The notes under the pieces were generated by a model. The model saw only the letters and a list, made by a program, of their open reading frames with translations. It did not search any database and was not told the origin of the DNA. This document shows positions 38,501-47,678 of a stretch of 64,000 nucleotides of DNA, one piece after another. This DNA is from Euwallacea fornicatus (taxonomy: Eukaryota; Arthropoda; Insecta; Coleoptera; Curculionidae): NCBI RefSeq assembly GCF_040115645.1, contig NW_027096019.1, forward strand, positions 806,001-870,000, written 5' to 3'. Position 1 is the first letter of the stretch; the number at the start of each line of letters is the position of its first letter. The position numbers and the translations under genes are program-made.

Positions 38501-41500
38501 TTTCTAGAAAACTCACCAAGATACAATGAAGCCTTCTTAGTCGTGTCAAAGAGCTCGTCGAGGTGATTCTGTGGTCAAATTTTGAAGGTAGTTGGAGCTC
38601 ATTTGCCGAAGTTACGTAGGTTCAAAACTTGAAAAGTCACGAAAGATGTGTGTTTGAGCACATAAATTACTCGTTTTCTAGAAAACTCACCGAGATACAA
38701 TGAAGCCTTATTTGTCATGTTAAAGAGCTCGTCGAGGTGATTCTGTGGTAAAATTTTGAAGGTAGTTGGAGCTCATTTGCCGAAGTTACGTAGGTTCAAA
38801 ACTTGAAAAGTCACGAAAGATGTGTGTTTGAGCACATAAATTACTCGTTTTCTAGAAAACTCACCGAGATACAATGAAGCCTTATTTGTCATGTTAAAGA
38901 GCTCGTCGAGGTGATTCTGTGGTCAAATTTTGAAGGTAGTTGGAGCTCATTTGCCGAAGTTACGGAGGTTCAAAGCTTGAAAAGTCACGAACGAAGTGTG
39001 TTTGTGCACATAAATCACTCGTTTTCTAGAAAACTCACCAAGATACAATGAAGCCTCATTTGTCATGTTAAAGAGCTCGTCGAGGTGATTCTGTGGTCAA
39101 ATTTTGAAGGTAGTTGGAGCTCATTTGCCGAAGTTACGTAGGTTCAAAACTTGAAAAGTCACGAAAGATGTGTGTTTGAGCACATAAATTACTCGTTTTC
39201 TAGAAAACTCACCAAGATACAATGAAGCCTTATTTGTCATGTTAAAGAGCTCGTCGAGGTGATTCTGTGGTCAAATTTTGAAGGTAGTTGGAGCTCATTT
39301 GCCGAAGTTACGTAGGTTCAAAACTTGAAAAGTCACGAAAGATGTGTGTTTGAGCACATAAATTACTCGTTTTCTAGAAAACTCACCAAGATACAATGAA
39401 GCCTTCTTAGTCGTGTCAAAGAGCTCGTCGAGGTGATTCTGTGGTCAAATTTTGAAGGTAGTTGGAGCTCATTTGCCGAAGTTACGGAGGTTCAAAGCTT
39501 GAAAAGTCACGAAAGATGTGTGTTTGAGCACATAAATTACTCGTTTTCTAGAAAACTCACCAAGATACAATGAAGCCTTCTTAGTCGTGTCAAAGAGCTC
39601 GTCGAGGTGATTCTGTGGTCAAATTTTGAAGGTAGTTGGAGCTCATTTGCCGAAGTTACGTAGGTTCAAAACTTGAAAAGTCACGAAAGATGTGTGTTTG
39701 AGCACATAAATTACTCGTTTTCTAGAAAACTCACCGAGATACAATGAAGCCTTATTTGTCATGTTAAAGAGCTCGTCGAGGTGATTCTGTGGTCAAATTT
39801 TGAAGGTAGTTGGAGCTCATTTGCCGAAGTTACGTAGGTTCAAAACTTGAAAAGTCACGAAAGATGTGTGTTTGAGCACATAAATTACTCGTTTTCTAGA
39901 AAACTCACCGAGATACAATGAAGCCTTATTTGTCATGTTAAAGAGCTCGTCGAGGTGATTCTGTGGTCAAATTTTGAAGGTAGTTGGAGCTCATTTGCCG
40001 AAGTTACGGAGGTTCAAAGCTTGAAAAGTCACGAACGAAGTGTGTTTGTGCACATAAATCACTCGTTTTCTAGAAAACTCACCAAGATACAATGAAGCCT
40101 CATTTGTCATGTTAAAGAGCTCGTCGAGGTGATTCTGTGGTCAAATTTTGAAGGTAGTTGGAGCTCATTTGCCGAAGTTACGTAGGTTCAAAACTTGAAA
40201 AGTCACGAAAGATGTGTGTTTGAGCACATAAATTACTCGTTTTCTAGAAAACTCACCAAGATACAATGAAGCCTTATTTGTCATGTTAAAGAGCTCGTCG
40301 AGGTGATTCTGTGGTAAAATTTTGAAGCGATTTGGAGCTCATTTGCCGAAGTTACGGAGGTTCAAAGCTTGAAAAGTCACGAACGAAGTGTGTTTGTGCA
40401 CATAAATCACTCGTTTTCTAGAAAACTCACCGAGATACAATGAAGCCTTATTTGTCATGTTAAAGAGCTCGTCGAGGTGATTCTGTGGTCAAATTTTGAA
40501 GGTAGTTGGAGCTCATTTGCCGAAGTTACGTAGGTTCAAAACTTGAAAAGTCACGAAAGATGTGTGTTTGAGCACATAAATTACTCGTTTTCTAGAAAAC
40601 TCACCAAGATACAATGAAGCCTTATTTGTCATGTTAAAGAGCTCGTCGAGGTGATTCTGTGGTAAAATTTTGAAGCGATTTGGAGCTCATTTGCCGAAGT
40701 TACGGAGGTTCAAAGCTTGAAAAGTCACGAAAGATGTGTGTTTGAGCACATAAATTACTCGTTTTCTAGAAAACTCACCAAGATACAATGAAGCCTTATT
40801 TGTCATGTTAAAGAGCTCGTCGAGGTGATTCTGTGGTCAAATTTTGAAGGTAGTTGGAGCTCATTTGCCGAAGTTACGTAGGTTCAAAACTTGAAAAGTC
40901 ACGAAAGATGTGTGTTTGTGCACATAAATTACTCGTTTTCTGGAAAACTCACCAAGATACAATGAAGCCTTCTGAGCCATGATGAAGAGCTCAACGAGGT
41001 GATTCTATGATCAATTTTTGACGGAATTTGAAGCACATTTGCCGAAATTACGGAGGTTCAAATCTTGAAAGGTCACGAAAGATGTGTGTTTGAGCACATA
41101 AATTACTCGTTTTCTAGAAAACTCACCAAGATACAATGAAGCCTTCTTAGTCGTGTCAAAGAGCTCGTCGAGGTGATTCTGTGGTCAAATTTTGAAGGTA
41201 GTTGGAGCTCATTTGCCGAAGTTACGGAGGTTCAAAACATGAAAAGTCACGAAAGAAGTATATTTGTGCACATAAATTACTCGTTTTCTAGAAAACTAAC
41301 CAAGATACAATGAAGCCGTCTTAGTCGTGTGAAAGAGCTCGTTGAGGTGATTCTGTGGTAAAATTTTGAAGCGATTTGGAGCTCATTTGCCGAAGTTACG
41401 GAGGTTCAAAGCTTGAAAAGTCACGAAAGATGTGTGTTTGTGCACATAAATTACTCGTTTTCTAGAAAACTCACCAAGATACAATGAAGCCTTCTGGGTC

Positions 41501-42003
41501 ATGATGAAGAGCTCAACGAGGTGATTCTGTGATCAATTTTTGACGGAATTTGAAGCACATTTGCCGAAGTTACGGAGGTTCAAATCTTGAAAAGTCACGA
41601 AAGATGTGTGTTTGAGCACATAAATTACTCGTTTTCTGGAAAACTCACCAAGATACAATGAAGCCTTATTTGTCATGTTAAAGAGCTCGTCGAGGTGATT
41701 CTGTGGTCAAATTTTGAAGGTAGTTGGAGCTCCTTTGCCGAAGTTACGGAGGTTCAAAACTTGAAAAGTCACGAAAGAAGTATGTTTGTGCACATAAATT
41801 ACTCGTTTTCTAGAAAACTCACCAAGATACAATGAAGCCTCATTTGTCATGTTAAAGAGCTCGTCGAGGTGATTCTGTGGTCAAATTTTGAAGGTAGTTG
41901 GAGCTCATTTGCCGAAGTTACGTAGGTTCAAAACTTGAAAAGTCACGAAAGATGTGTGTTTGAGCACATAAATTACTCGTTTTCTAGAAAACTCACCAAG
42001 ATA
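32600..42003. repeat. Mixed region with 24-mer (4176-bp) and 48-mer spacing
   Basis: Rare variants recur at multiples of 24 monomers: GAGCTCCTTTGCC at 33375, 37551 and 41727 (4176 bp each), and CAAACTT monomers at 33643 and 37819. At 48 monomers (8352 bp) the pairs are CAAAACATGAAAAG at 32881/41233, CCGTCTTAGTCGTGTGAAAG near 32964/41316, and CTGAGTCATGATG or CTGGGTCATGATG at 33141/41493. Large parts, for example about 33.4-36.1 kb against 37.6-40.3 kb, match with the 4176-bp offset; others have been replaced. This is the most heterogeneous part of the main array and it directly abuts retroelement copy A. Confidence 0.7.
35054..36961. repeat. Tandem 5-mer (870-bp) higher-order repeat
   Basis: Sequence about 35054-36091 recurs 870 bp downstream. 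The order of monomer types (two CTTCTTAG, two CCGAGAT/CTTATTTG, then one GAACGAAG/CTCATTTG) is the same in both copies. Edges are a CTTATTTG versus CTCATTTG difference on the left and CTTCTTAG versus CTTATTTG on the right. It lies inside the 24-mer region and is younger than, or independent of, that pattern. Confidence 0.7.
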
Positions 42004-42014
42004 CAATGAAGCCT

Positions 42015-42018
<4 letters not shown>
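42004..42018. repeat. Target-site duplication, copy A, left
   Basis: CAATGAAGCCTTCTT precedes the T-run and recurs just after the other end of the element at 45031. The last two T are ambiguous with the tail. The site is satellite monomer positions 70-84. A duplication of 13-15 bp suits target-primed reverse transcription by an R1-type element. Confidence 0.85.

Positions 42019-42047
<29 letters not shown>
42017..42047 (-). other. Poly(A) tail of retroelement copy A (31 T on the + strand)
   Basis: A run of 31 T on the given strand lies between the satellite sequence and the GTGCCCGAGG end of the element. It is the 3' tail of a minus-strand LINE copy. Up to two T may belong to the target-site duplication. 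Copies B, C and D have 27, 30 and 21. Confidence 0.92.
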
Positions 42048-42048
<1 letters not shown>

Positions 42049-42217
42049 TGCCCGAGGAGGTGGAAATCTTCAAAAAGACACCCGACCGCTCGGGGTCGGG
42101 TAGTGTGGGATTCGAGCCTGAGCCCGCCTACCCACTAAAACCACCCCCTCTCTTCTTATGGCCCCGGTATCGCCTGGTAGGCATTCCTTCGGGGCGCCAA
42201 GTCGTAAGAGCTTCTCG
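42048..42217 (-). other. 3' UTR of retroelement copy A
   Basis: This is 170 bp between the TAG stop of ORF2 (42218-42220) and the A-tail. It contains a GC-rich hairpin close to the tail. In R1-clade and related elements the 3' UTR RNA is what the reverse transcriptase binds to start cDNA synthesis; that this hairpin does so is inference. Confidence 0.8.
42080..42101 (-). other. 3' UTR stem-loop, copy A
   Basis: Perfect 8-bp arms ACCCGACC and GGTCGGGT flank a 6-base loop (42088-42093), about 33 bases from the A-tail. It is identical in the other copies at 47541-47562, 52999-53020 and 63149-63170. A role as reverse transcriptase recognition structure is possible but not shown. Confidence 0.7.
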
Positions 42218-44998
42218 CTATGCGTCCGTCCTTCTTCTTCTGTGCCGTTCCCGCACAATCTTCTTCCGCATGATCTTCTTGACCATGCACTCAAACGCTC
42301 TCCACTTACATTCACTCTCTACGAGTTCAGCGCCGATCGTTCCACGGTCCAGGTTGAGCCCCGCCCCCCTGGCCTCAGTCCGATCGGTCTCCCACTCCGG
42401 ACATCCCCAGATTGTGTGCTCTGGGGAATCCGCAACTCCTGGCTCCTCGCAGAACCAGCAGCCGTCACTCTCTTCAACCTTTATTTTGTGCAAGTATTTC
42501 CCGAACACTCCGTGTCCGGTAAACACCTGCGTTAGTTCGTACCCGGTCCTCGTCCATTCGCATTCGACCCATCGTCTAATGCTCGGAACGAAGACCTTCA
42601 CCCATCCATCATACACACCCCACTCACTCTCCCACTCACTCATCACTCTCTCTGCGGCCTCCCTCCTAAAACCTTTACCTCTCTCCCACACCATTCTCCT
42701 CTCTTCCACTCGCAGTCTGATGGGAGGAATCTTGGCCAGCGCCAAGACCGCTGCGCACGGGACCGTTCTGTATGCGCAGGCCACCCTGATCGCGAGCCTT
42801 CTGTTTGCCCGCTCCAGGACGGCCCTACACATCTTGGTCCTCAACACTCCGTGCCACACCGGCACAGCATACAGAAGCGCCGACGACGCCGCCATGACCA
42901 TCACCCTTCTCCTCTCAAATCCCATGCCGTTGACTCTGGGTAGGATGCCCTCCAGCTTTTGGATTATTCCTCCCACTTTGTCGGCAGTCCTTCGAGCGTG
43001 TTCGGCGAACCTCGCGTCTTTGCCGAACCATACCCCCAGATATTTAATGCTTGTAGTCGTCTCGTACCTGAAACGATCTACAACTAAACTCATATTAGTG
43101 AGCTTACGTCTCCCAGCGAGTAGCACCATTTCGGTCTTCTCGGACGCCATACAGAGCCCTTTAGCTCTGAATGTGTCAATGACCATCTCCATGGCTTCCT
43201 TGGTCCTCAACTCCAGTGTGTTTCTGCACCCGGCAGTAACCACCAGCGCCAGATCATCCGCGTACGCCACTGGTGTGACGCCCCTCGGATAATCCAGCTT
43301 CAGCAGCTCGTCGTAATAGAGGTTCCACAATACGGGGCCTAACACCGACCCCTGCGGGACCCCACACGACATTTCCCTTACATCCCCGTTAGGCAGCTGC
43401 ACTGTCCTTTCGTCCAGGTACGATTGCACCACACCTACAACATAGCTGCTAACCTGGGACCTCTTAAGTGTTTCAACTATGAGATCCCATGGCGCAGAAT
43501 TGAACGCATTCTTAACGTCAATCGTTACCATCACACACAATCCTGCATGAGTGGTTCTCGTCTCCTTAATTCTCTCCACGACCTTCATTACGGCCCGCAT
43601 TGCGTCGATAGTGCTCCTACCCTTCACGAAACCGAACTGGTTTTGATCAATCATTCCACGCTCAATGGCCTCCGCCATCAGCCTGGTCTTGATCACTTTC
43701 TCCGCGACCTTCCCGAGCCCGTCGATGAGACAGATGGGACGATACGACGCCTCCGCTGTCGGGTCTTTCTTCGGCTTCTCCGCCAGAACTAACCGGGCCC
43801 TCTTCCATATTTTCGGGAATTGCCCTGTCACCAGGATGTTCGTGACACAGTCTGCCATCCCTTGGGGCTTAATCTCAAGGTAGGTCTTAATGACCTCATT
43901 GGGAATTCCGTCCAACCCTGGGGCCTTTCGGCTCCCTAGTTCCCTGGCCGCCTGTCGAATCTCCTCTGCCGAGACCCGTTCCACGTCCTCGGCACCTACA
44001 ACAATTCTGTCCCATCTTACTTTGTCTTTTCTCGGGAAGAGTTCGTCCACGCGCTTTAGCATGTCGGTCTCCGCCAAGTGGCTCGGTTTCAGGCGCCCGA
44101 GCTTCTCTGCCACAATCCTGTAGCCGAGACCCCAGACGTTCGTCTCCAAGTCATCGCACAGCTTTTTCCATGCGTTCCTCTTGGCATTCCGAATGGAATC
44201 CTTGAGGATCTTCTTGGCTCTTCCATATTCGTCTTCTGCTGCACTTCTCTCCTCGTTCGTTTCTCTGGCTCCCTTTATCCTCGTCATCCTTCGTCTGGCC
44301 TGCAAACATTCCTTCCTGTGCGTACCTACTGTTTCGTTCCACCAGTAGACCGCCTTTTTGCCCCCTGTTTTTGCACTCTTCTTGAGTAGGCACTGGTCGC
44401 AGGCTTCCCCAATTTCCTCGACTATTTGGTCAGGTTCGGTTCCGCCCCACCCTAAAACACGCTCGTTAACGTATTTAATCAACTTACCAATTCCTTTCTC
44501 GGTCACGATCCATCCTTTCTTATTTCTCTCATCTTTCACTCCTAGAGTTTCGGTTCCATTCCCTACAATTCTGTAGGTTATGTACCTGTGTCCACTTCCA
44601 CTCAGCACGTCCCGCTCGACCTGCCATTGACTCACCATGCGCGCTACGATAGCGCCACTCATAGTTACGTCTATGACAGATCTTCCATTCTTGTTGCCGA
44701 ACGTCCACTCTCCCCCGTTGTTGTGCGGGGTGAGCTCTCTCGCTTCAACGAACTCCTCCAGGACTCTCCCGTAGGCATTCCTGACGCCAGAACCAAATAT
44801 CTGGCATTTCGCATTGAAGTCCCCAGCTATGAGGACTCTCCTGCCGTCCATGCCTCCTACAAAATTATCTAACCGATTAATCATGGCCTCGAACTCACCT
44901 GTGGTCTTATTCGGCGAGAAGTATACCGAGACCAGCGTAAATCGGCCCAGTTCCACCGCCACGAACCCCCGGTCCCTGTGGATCGACTTCGCTCTCAT
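42218..44998 (-). CDS. Retrotransposon ORF2, N-terminally truncated (endonuclease remnant, reverse transcriptase, zinc knuckle), copy A
   Basis: The frame gives 926 aa from the first internal ATG. It is also open for about ten codons upstream to the element end, then stops in the satellite (TAA), so this ATG is probably not the natural start. Residues 1-145 are the C-terminal part of an APE-like endonuclease: GDFNA at 59-63, SVIDVT at 107-112 and the histidine motif at 135-137, here SGH where SDH is usual. Residues about 357-660 are the reverse transcriptase: RKAPGLDGIP (357), YRPICLIDGLGK (419), motif A with D494 in TIDVKNAF, GVPQGSVLGPVLWN (546), YADD at 579-582 (catalytic D581 and D582) and YLGVWF (653). 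A CX2CX10HX4C knuckle uses C847, C850, H861 and C866. There is no RNase H domain, as in the R1 clade. The frame has no stop or frameshift, so the insertion is young. Confidence 0.93.
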   Translation of the reverse strand: MRAKSIHRDRGFVAVELGRFTLVSVYFSPNKTTGEFEAMINRLDNFVGGMDGRRVLIAGDFNAKCQIFGSGVRNAYGRVLEEFVEARELTPHNNGGEWTFGNKNGRSVIDVTMSGAIVARMVSQWQVERDVLSGSGHRYITYRIVGNGTETLGVKDERNKKGWIVTEKGIGKLIKYVNERVLGWGGTEPDQIVEEIGEACDQCLLKKSAKTGGKKAVYWWNETVGTHRKECLQARRRMTRIKGARETNEERSAAEDEYGRAKKILKDSIRNAKRNAWKKLCDDLETNVWGLGYRIVAEKLGRLKPSHLAETDMLKRVDELFPRKDKVRWDRIVVGAEDVERVSAEEIRQAARELGSRKAPGLDGIPNEVIKTYLEIKPQGMADCVTNILVTGQFPKIWKRARLVLAEKPKKDPTAEASYRPICLIDGLGKVAEKVIKTRLMAEAIERGMIDQNQFGFVKGRSTIDAMRAVMKVVERIKETRTTHAGLCVMVTIDVKNAFNSAPWDLIVETLKRSQVSSYVVGVVQSYLDERTVQLPNGDVREMSCGVPQGSVLGPVLWNLYYDELLKLDYPRGVTPVAYADDLALVVTAGCRNTLELRTKEAMEMVIDTFRAKGLCMASEKTEMVLLAGRRKLTNMSLVVDRFRYETTTSIKYLGVWFGKDARFAEHARRTADKVGGIIQKLEGILPRVNGMGFERRRVMVMAASSALLYAVPVWHGVLRTKMCRAVLERANRRLAIRVACAYRTVPCAAVLALAKIPPIRLRVEERRMVWERGKGFRREAAERVMSEWESEWGVYDGWVKVFVPSIRRWVECEWTRTGYELTQVFTGHGVFGKYLHKIKVEESDGCWFCEEPGVADSPEHTIWGCPEWETDRTEARGAGLNLDRGTIGAELVESECKWRAFECMVKKIMRKKIVRERHRRRRTDA

Positions 44999-45030
44999 CC
45001 CGCTTTTAAGCCAAATGAACGCTCCATCGT

Positions 45031-45045
45031 CAATGAAGCCTTCTT
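45031..45045. repeat. Target-site duplication, copy A, right
   Basis: CAATGAAGCCTTCTT directly follows the truncated 5' end of the element (…GCTCCATCGT on the + strand) and continues into a CTTCTTAG-type monomer. It matches the left copy at 42004-42018. Confidence 0.85.
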
Positions 45046-47479
45046 AGTCGTGTCAAAGAGCTCGTCGAGGTGATTCTGTGGTCAAATTTTGAAGGTAGTT
45101 GGAGCTCATTTGCCGAAGTTACGGAGGTTCAAAGCTAGAAAAGTCACGAACGAAGTGTGTTTGTGCACATAAATCACTCGTTTTCTAGAAAACTCACCAA
45201 GATACAATGAAGCCTCATTTGTCATGTTAAAGAGCTCGTCGAGGTGATTCTGTGGTCAAATTTTGAAGGTAGTTGGAGCTCATTTGCCGAAGTTACGTAG
45301 GTTCAAAACTTGAAAAGTCACGAAAGATGTGTGTTTGTGCACATAAATTACTCGTTTTCTGGAAAACTCACCAAGATACAATGAAGCCTTCTTAGTCGTG
45401 TCAAAGAGCTCGTCGAGGTGATTCTGTGGTCAAATTTTGAAGGTAGTTGGAGCTCATTTGCCGAAGTTACGGAGGTTCAAAGCTTGAAAAGTCACGAACG
45501 AAGTGTGTTTGTGCACATAAATCACTCGTTTTCTAGAAAACTCACCGAGATACAATGAAGCCTTATTTGTCATGTTAAAGAGCTCGTCGAGGTGATTCTG
45601 TGGTCAAATTTTGAAGGTAGTTGGAGCTCATTTGCCGAAGTTACGTAGGTTCAAAACTTGAAAAGTCACGAAAGATGTGTGTTTGAGCACATAAATTACT
45701 CGTTTTCTAGAAAACTCACCAAGATACAATGAAGCCTTATTTGTCATGTTAAAGAGCTCGTCGAGGTGATTCTGTGGTCAAATTTTGAAGGTAGTTGGAG
45801 CTCATTTGCCGAAGTTACGGAGGTTCAAAGCTTGAAAAGTCACGAACGAAGTGTGTTTGTGCACATAAATTACTCGTTTTCTGGAAAACTCTCCAAGATA
45901 CAATGAAGCCTTATTTGTCATGTTAAAGAGCTCGTTGAGGTGATTCTGTGGTCAAATTTTGAAGGTAGTTGGAGCTCATTTGCCGAAGTTACGTAGGTTC
46001 AAAACTTGAAAAGTCACGAAAGATGTGTGTTTGAGCACATAAATTACTCGTTTTCTAGAAAACTCACCAAGATACAATGAAGCCTTCTTAGTCGTGTCAA
46101 AGAGCTCGTCGAGGTGATTCTGTGGTCAAATTTTGAAGGTAGTTGGAGCTCATTTGCCGAAGTTACGGAGGTTCAAAGCTTGAAAAGTCACGAACGAAGT
46201 GTGTTTGTGCACATAAATCACTCGTTTTCTGGAAAACTCTCCAAGATACAATGAAGCCTTATTTGTCATGTTAAAGAGCTCGTTGAGGTGATTCTGTGGT
46301 AAAATTTTGAAGCGATTTGGAGCTCATTTGCCGAAGTTACGGAGGTTCAAAGCTTGAAAAGTCACGAAAGGTATGTGTTTGAGCACATAAATTACTCGTT
46401 TTCTAGAAATCTCACAAACTTACAATGAATCCTTATAAGTCATGTTAAAGAGATCGTCGAGGTGATTCTGAGGTCAAATTTTGACGGTGTTTGGAGCCCA
46501 TCTGCCGAAGTTCCTGAGGTTCAAAGCTTGAAAAGTCACGAAAGATGTGTGTTTGAGCACATAAATTACTCGTTTTCTAGAAAACTCACCAAGATACAAT
46601 GAAGCCTTATTTGTCATGTTAAAGAGCTCGTCGAGGTGATTCTGTGGTAAAATTTTGAAGCGATTTGGAGCTCATTTGCCGAAGTTACGGAGGTTCAAAG
46701 CTTGAAAAGTCACGAAAGATGTGTGTTTGAGCACATAAATTACTCGTTTTCTAGAAAACTCACCAAGATACAATGAAGCCTTCTTAGTCGTGTCAAAGAG
46801 CTCGTCGAGGTGATTCTGTGGTCAAATTTTGAAGGTAGTTGGAGCTCATTTGCCGAAGTTACGGAGGTTCAAAGCTTGAAAAGTCACGAACGAAGTGTGT
46901 TTGTGCACATAAATCACTCGTTTTCTAGAAAACTCACCGAGATACAATGAAGCCTTATTTGTCATGTTAAAGAGCTCGTCGAGGTGATTCTGTGGTCAAA
47001 TTTTGAAGGTAGTTGGAGCTCATTTGCCGAAGTTACGTAGGTTCAAAACTTGAAAAGTCACGAAAGATGTGTGTTTGAGCACATAAATTACTCGTTTTCT
47101 AGAAAACTCACCAAGATACAATGAAGCCTTCTTAGTCGTGTCAAAGAGCTCGTCGAGGTGATTCTGTGGTCAAATTTTGAAGGTAGTTGGAGCTCATTTG
47201 CCGAAGTTACGGAGGTTCAAAGCTTGAAAAGTCACGAACGAAGTGTGTTTGTGCACATAAATCACTCGTTTTCTAGAAAACTCACCGAGATACAATGAAG
47301 CCTTATTTGTCATGTTAAAGAGCTCGTCGAGGTGATTCTGTGGTCAAATTTTGAAGGTAGTTGGAGCTCATTTGCCGAAGTTACGTAGGTTCAAAACTTG
47401 AAAAGTCACGAAAGATGTGTGTTTGAGCACATAAATTACTCGTTTTCTAGAAAACTCACCAAGATACAATGAAGCCTTC
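45031..47479. repeat. 174-bp satellite, 14 monomers between copies A and B
   Basis: Exactly 2436 bp separate the duplication after copy A (45031) from that before copy B (47467). The first monomer has the private AAAGCTAGAAAAG variant at 45137. The array includes two monomers with AACTCTCCAAG, one with GAAAGGTATG followed by AAATCTCACAAAC (46369-46420), and one CAAACTT/CTTATAAG monomer. It contains no gene. The order of types is repeated between copies B and C except for one tract. Confidence 0.95.
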
Positions 47480-47481
47480 TT
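47467..47481. repeat. Target-site duplication, copy B, left
   Basis: CAATGAAGCCTTCTT precedes the T-run. It is the same satellite position as in copy A, and the final T residues are ambiguous with the tail. Confidence 0.85.
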
Positions 47482-47506
47482 TTTTTTTTTTTTTTTTTTT
47501 TTTTTT
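47480..47506 (-). other. Poly(A) tail of retroelement copy B (27 T on the + strand)
   Basis: A run of 27 T is followed by GTGTGCCCGAGG. The other three copies have GTGCCCGAGG, so B has gained one GT next to the tail. Confidence 0.92.
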
Positions 47507-47678
47507 GTGTGCCCGAGGAGGTGGAAATCTTCAAAAAGACACCCGACCGCTCGGGGTCGGGTAGTGTGGGATTCGAGCCTGAGCCCGCCTACCCACTAAA
47601 ACCACCCCCTCTCTTCTTATGGCCCCGGTATCGCCTGGTAGGCATTCCTTCGGGGCGCCAAGTCGTAAGAGCTTCTCG
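47507..47678 (-). other. 3' UTR of retroelement copy B
   Basis: 172 bp, as in copy A plus one GT at the tail junction. The hairpin is at 47541-47562. Confidence 0.8.
47541..47562 (-). other. 3' UTR stem-loop, copy B
   Basis: The same 8-bp arms and 6-base loop as in copy A, unchanged. Confidence 0.7.

Larger units (their letters stand above)
1..42016. repeat. 174-bp satellite array, main block (about 241 monomers)
   Basis: The 174-bp unit, numbered here from TTGAAAAGTCACG at base 1, restarts at 175, 349, 523, 697 and so on. The base at 70 (monomer position 70) recurs in phase at 42004, exactly 241 periods later, so no net insertion or deletion survives in 42 kb. Variants cluster in fixed places: GAAAGATG or GAACGAAG (about position 13), TTTGAGCAC or TTTGTGCAC (25), CTAGA or CTGGA (50), CCAAGAT, CCGAGAT or CAAACTT (62), CTTCTTAG, CTTATTTG, CTCATTTG or CTTATAAG (80), GGTAGTTGG or GCGATTTGG (133) and CGGAGG or CGTAGG (161). 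These define monomer types that recur as multimers. No gene or long open frame is seen in the block. The multimeric structure resembles higher-order satellite repeats at centromeres; the chromosomal position is inference. Confidence 0.98.
42019..45030 (-). mobile_element. 5'-truncated R1-clade non-LTR retrotransposon, copy A
   Basis: The element lies on the minus strand: 5' end at 45030, 3' end at 42048, then the A-tail. The body is 2983 bp. It carries part of ORF2 (endonuclease remainder, reverse transcriptase, zinc knuckle) and a 170-bp 3' UTR. ORF1 and the 5' half of the endonuclease are absent, a common result of incomplete reverse transcription. The flanks are a 15-bp duplication of satellite. 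The clade call rests on the reverse transcriptase motifs (GVPQGSVLGPVLWN..YD, YADD), the lack of an RNase H region and the C-terminal knuckle. With a truncated endonuclease the copy should not be able to move itself. Confidence 0.93.
42004..47466. repeat. Composite higher-order repeat unit 1: retroelement copy A plus 14 monomers
   Basis: The unit runs from the left target-site duplication of copy A to that of copy B. It holds the truncated R1-clade element and exactly 14 x 174 = 2436 bp of satellite (45031 to 47467). The element ends of A and B are 5461 bp apart. A private T-to-A change (AAAGCTAGAAAAG at 45137) follows the element here, and at the matching position in the next two units, so the element and satellite were copied together. 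Confidence 0.9.

Noticed and set aside
1..42003. CRISPR-like array of regular repeats
   Set aside because: The whole 174-bp unit is repeated; there are no unique spacers between short repeats and no cas genes.
42006..43292. Long plus-strand open frame (428 aa; 414 aa at 47509 and 52967) overlapping the element
   Set aside because: It is antisense to the reverse transcriptase frame, starts in satellite or at the T-run with a phenylalanine tract, and shows no recognisable domain. The minus-strand frame has clear motifs, so this is a shadow.
42019..45030. R1 element in its usual 28S rDNA site
   Set aside because: The flanks are the 174-bp satellite on both sides and no rRNA sequence is present.
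42019..45030. LTR retrotransposon or endogenous retrovirus
   Set aside because: No long terminal repeats, protease, integrase or RNase H are seen; the A-tail, APE-like endonuclease remnant and variable 5' truncation pattern are those of a LINE.
44358..45047. Small plus-strand frames of 72-103 aa within the element copies
   Set aside because: They are antisense to ORF2 and have no independent support; the same set recurs in each copy because the copies are clonal.
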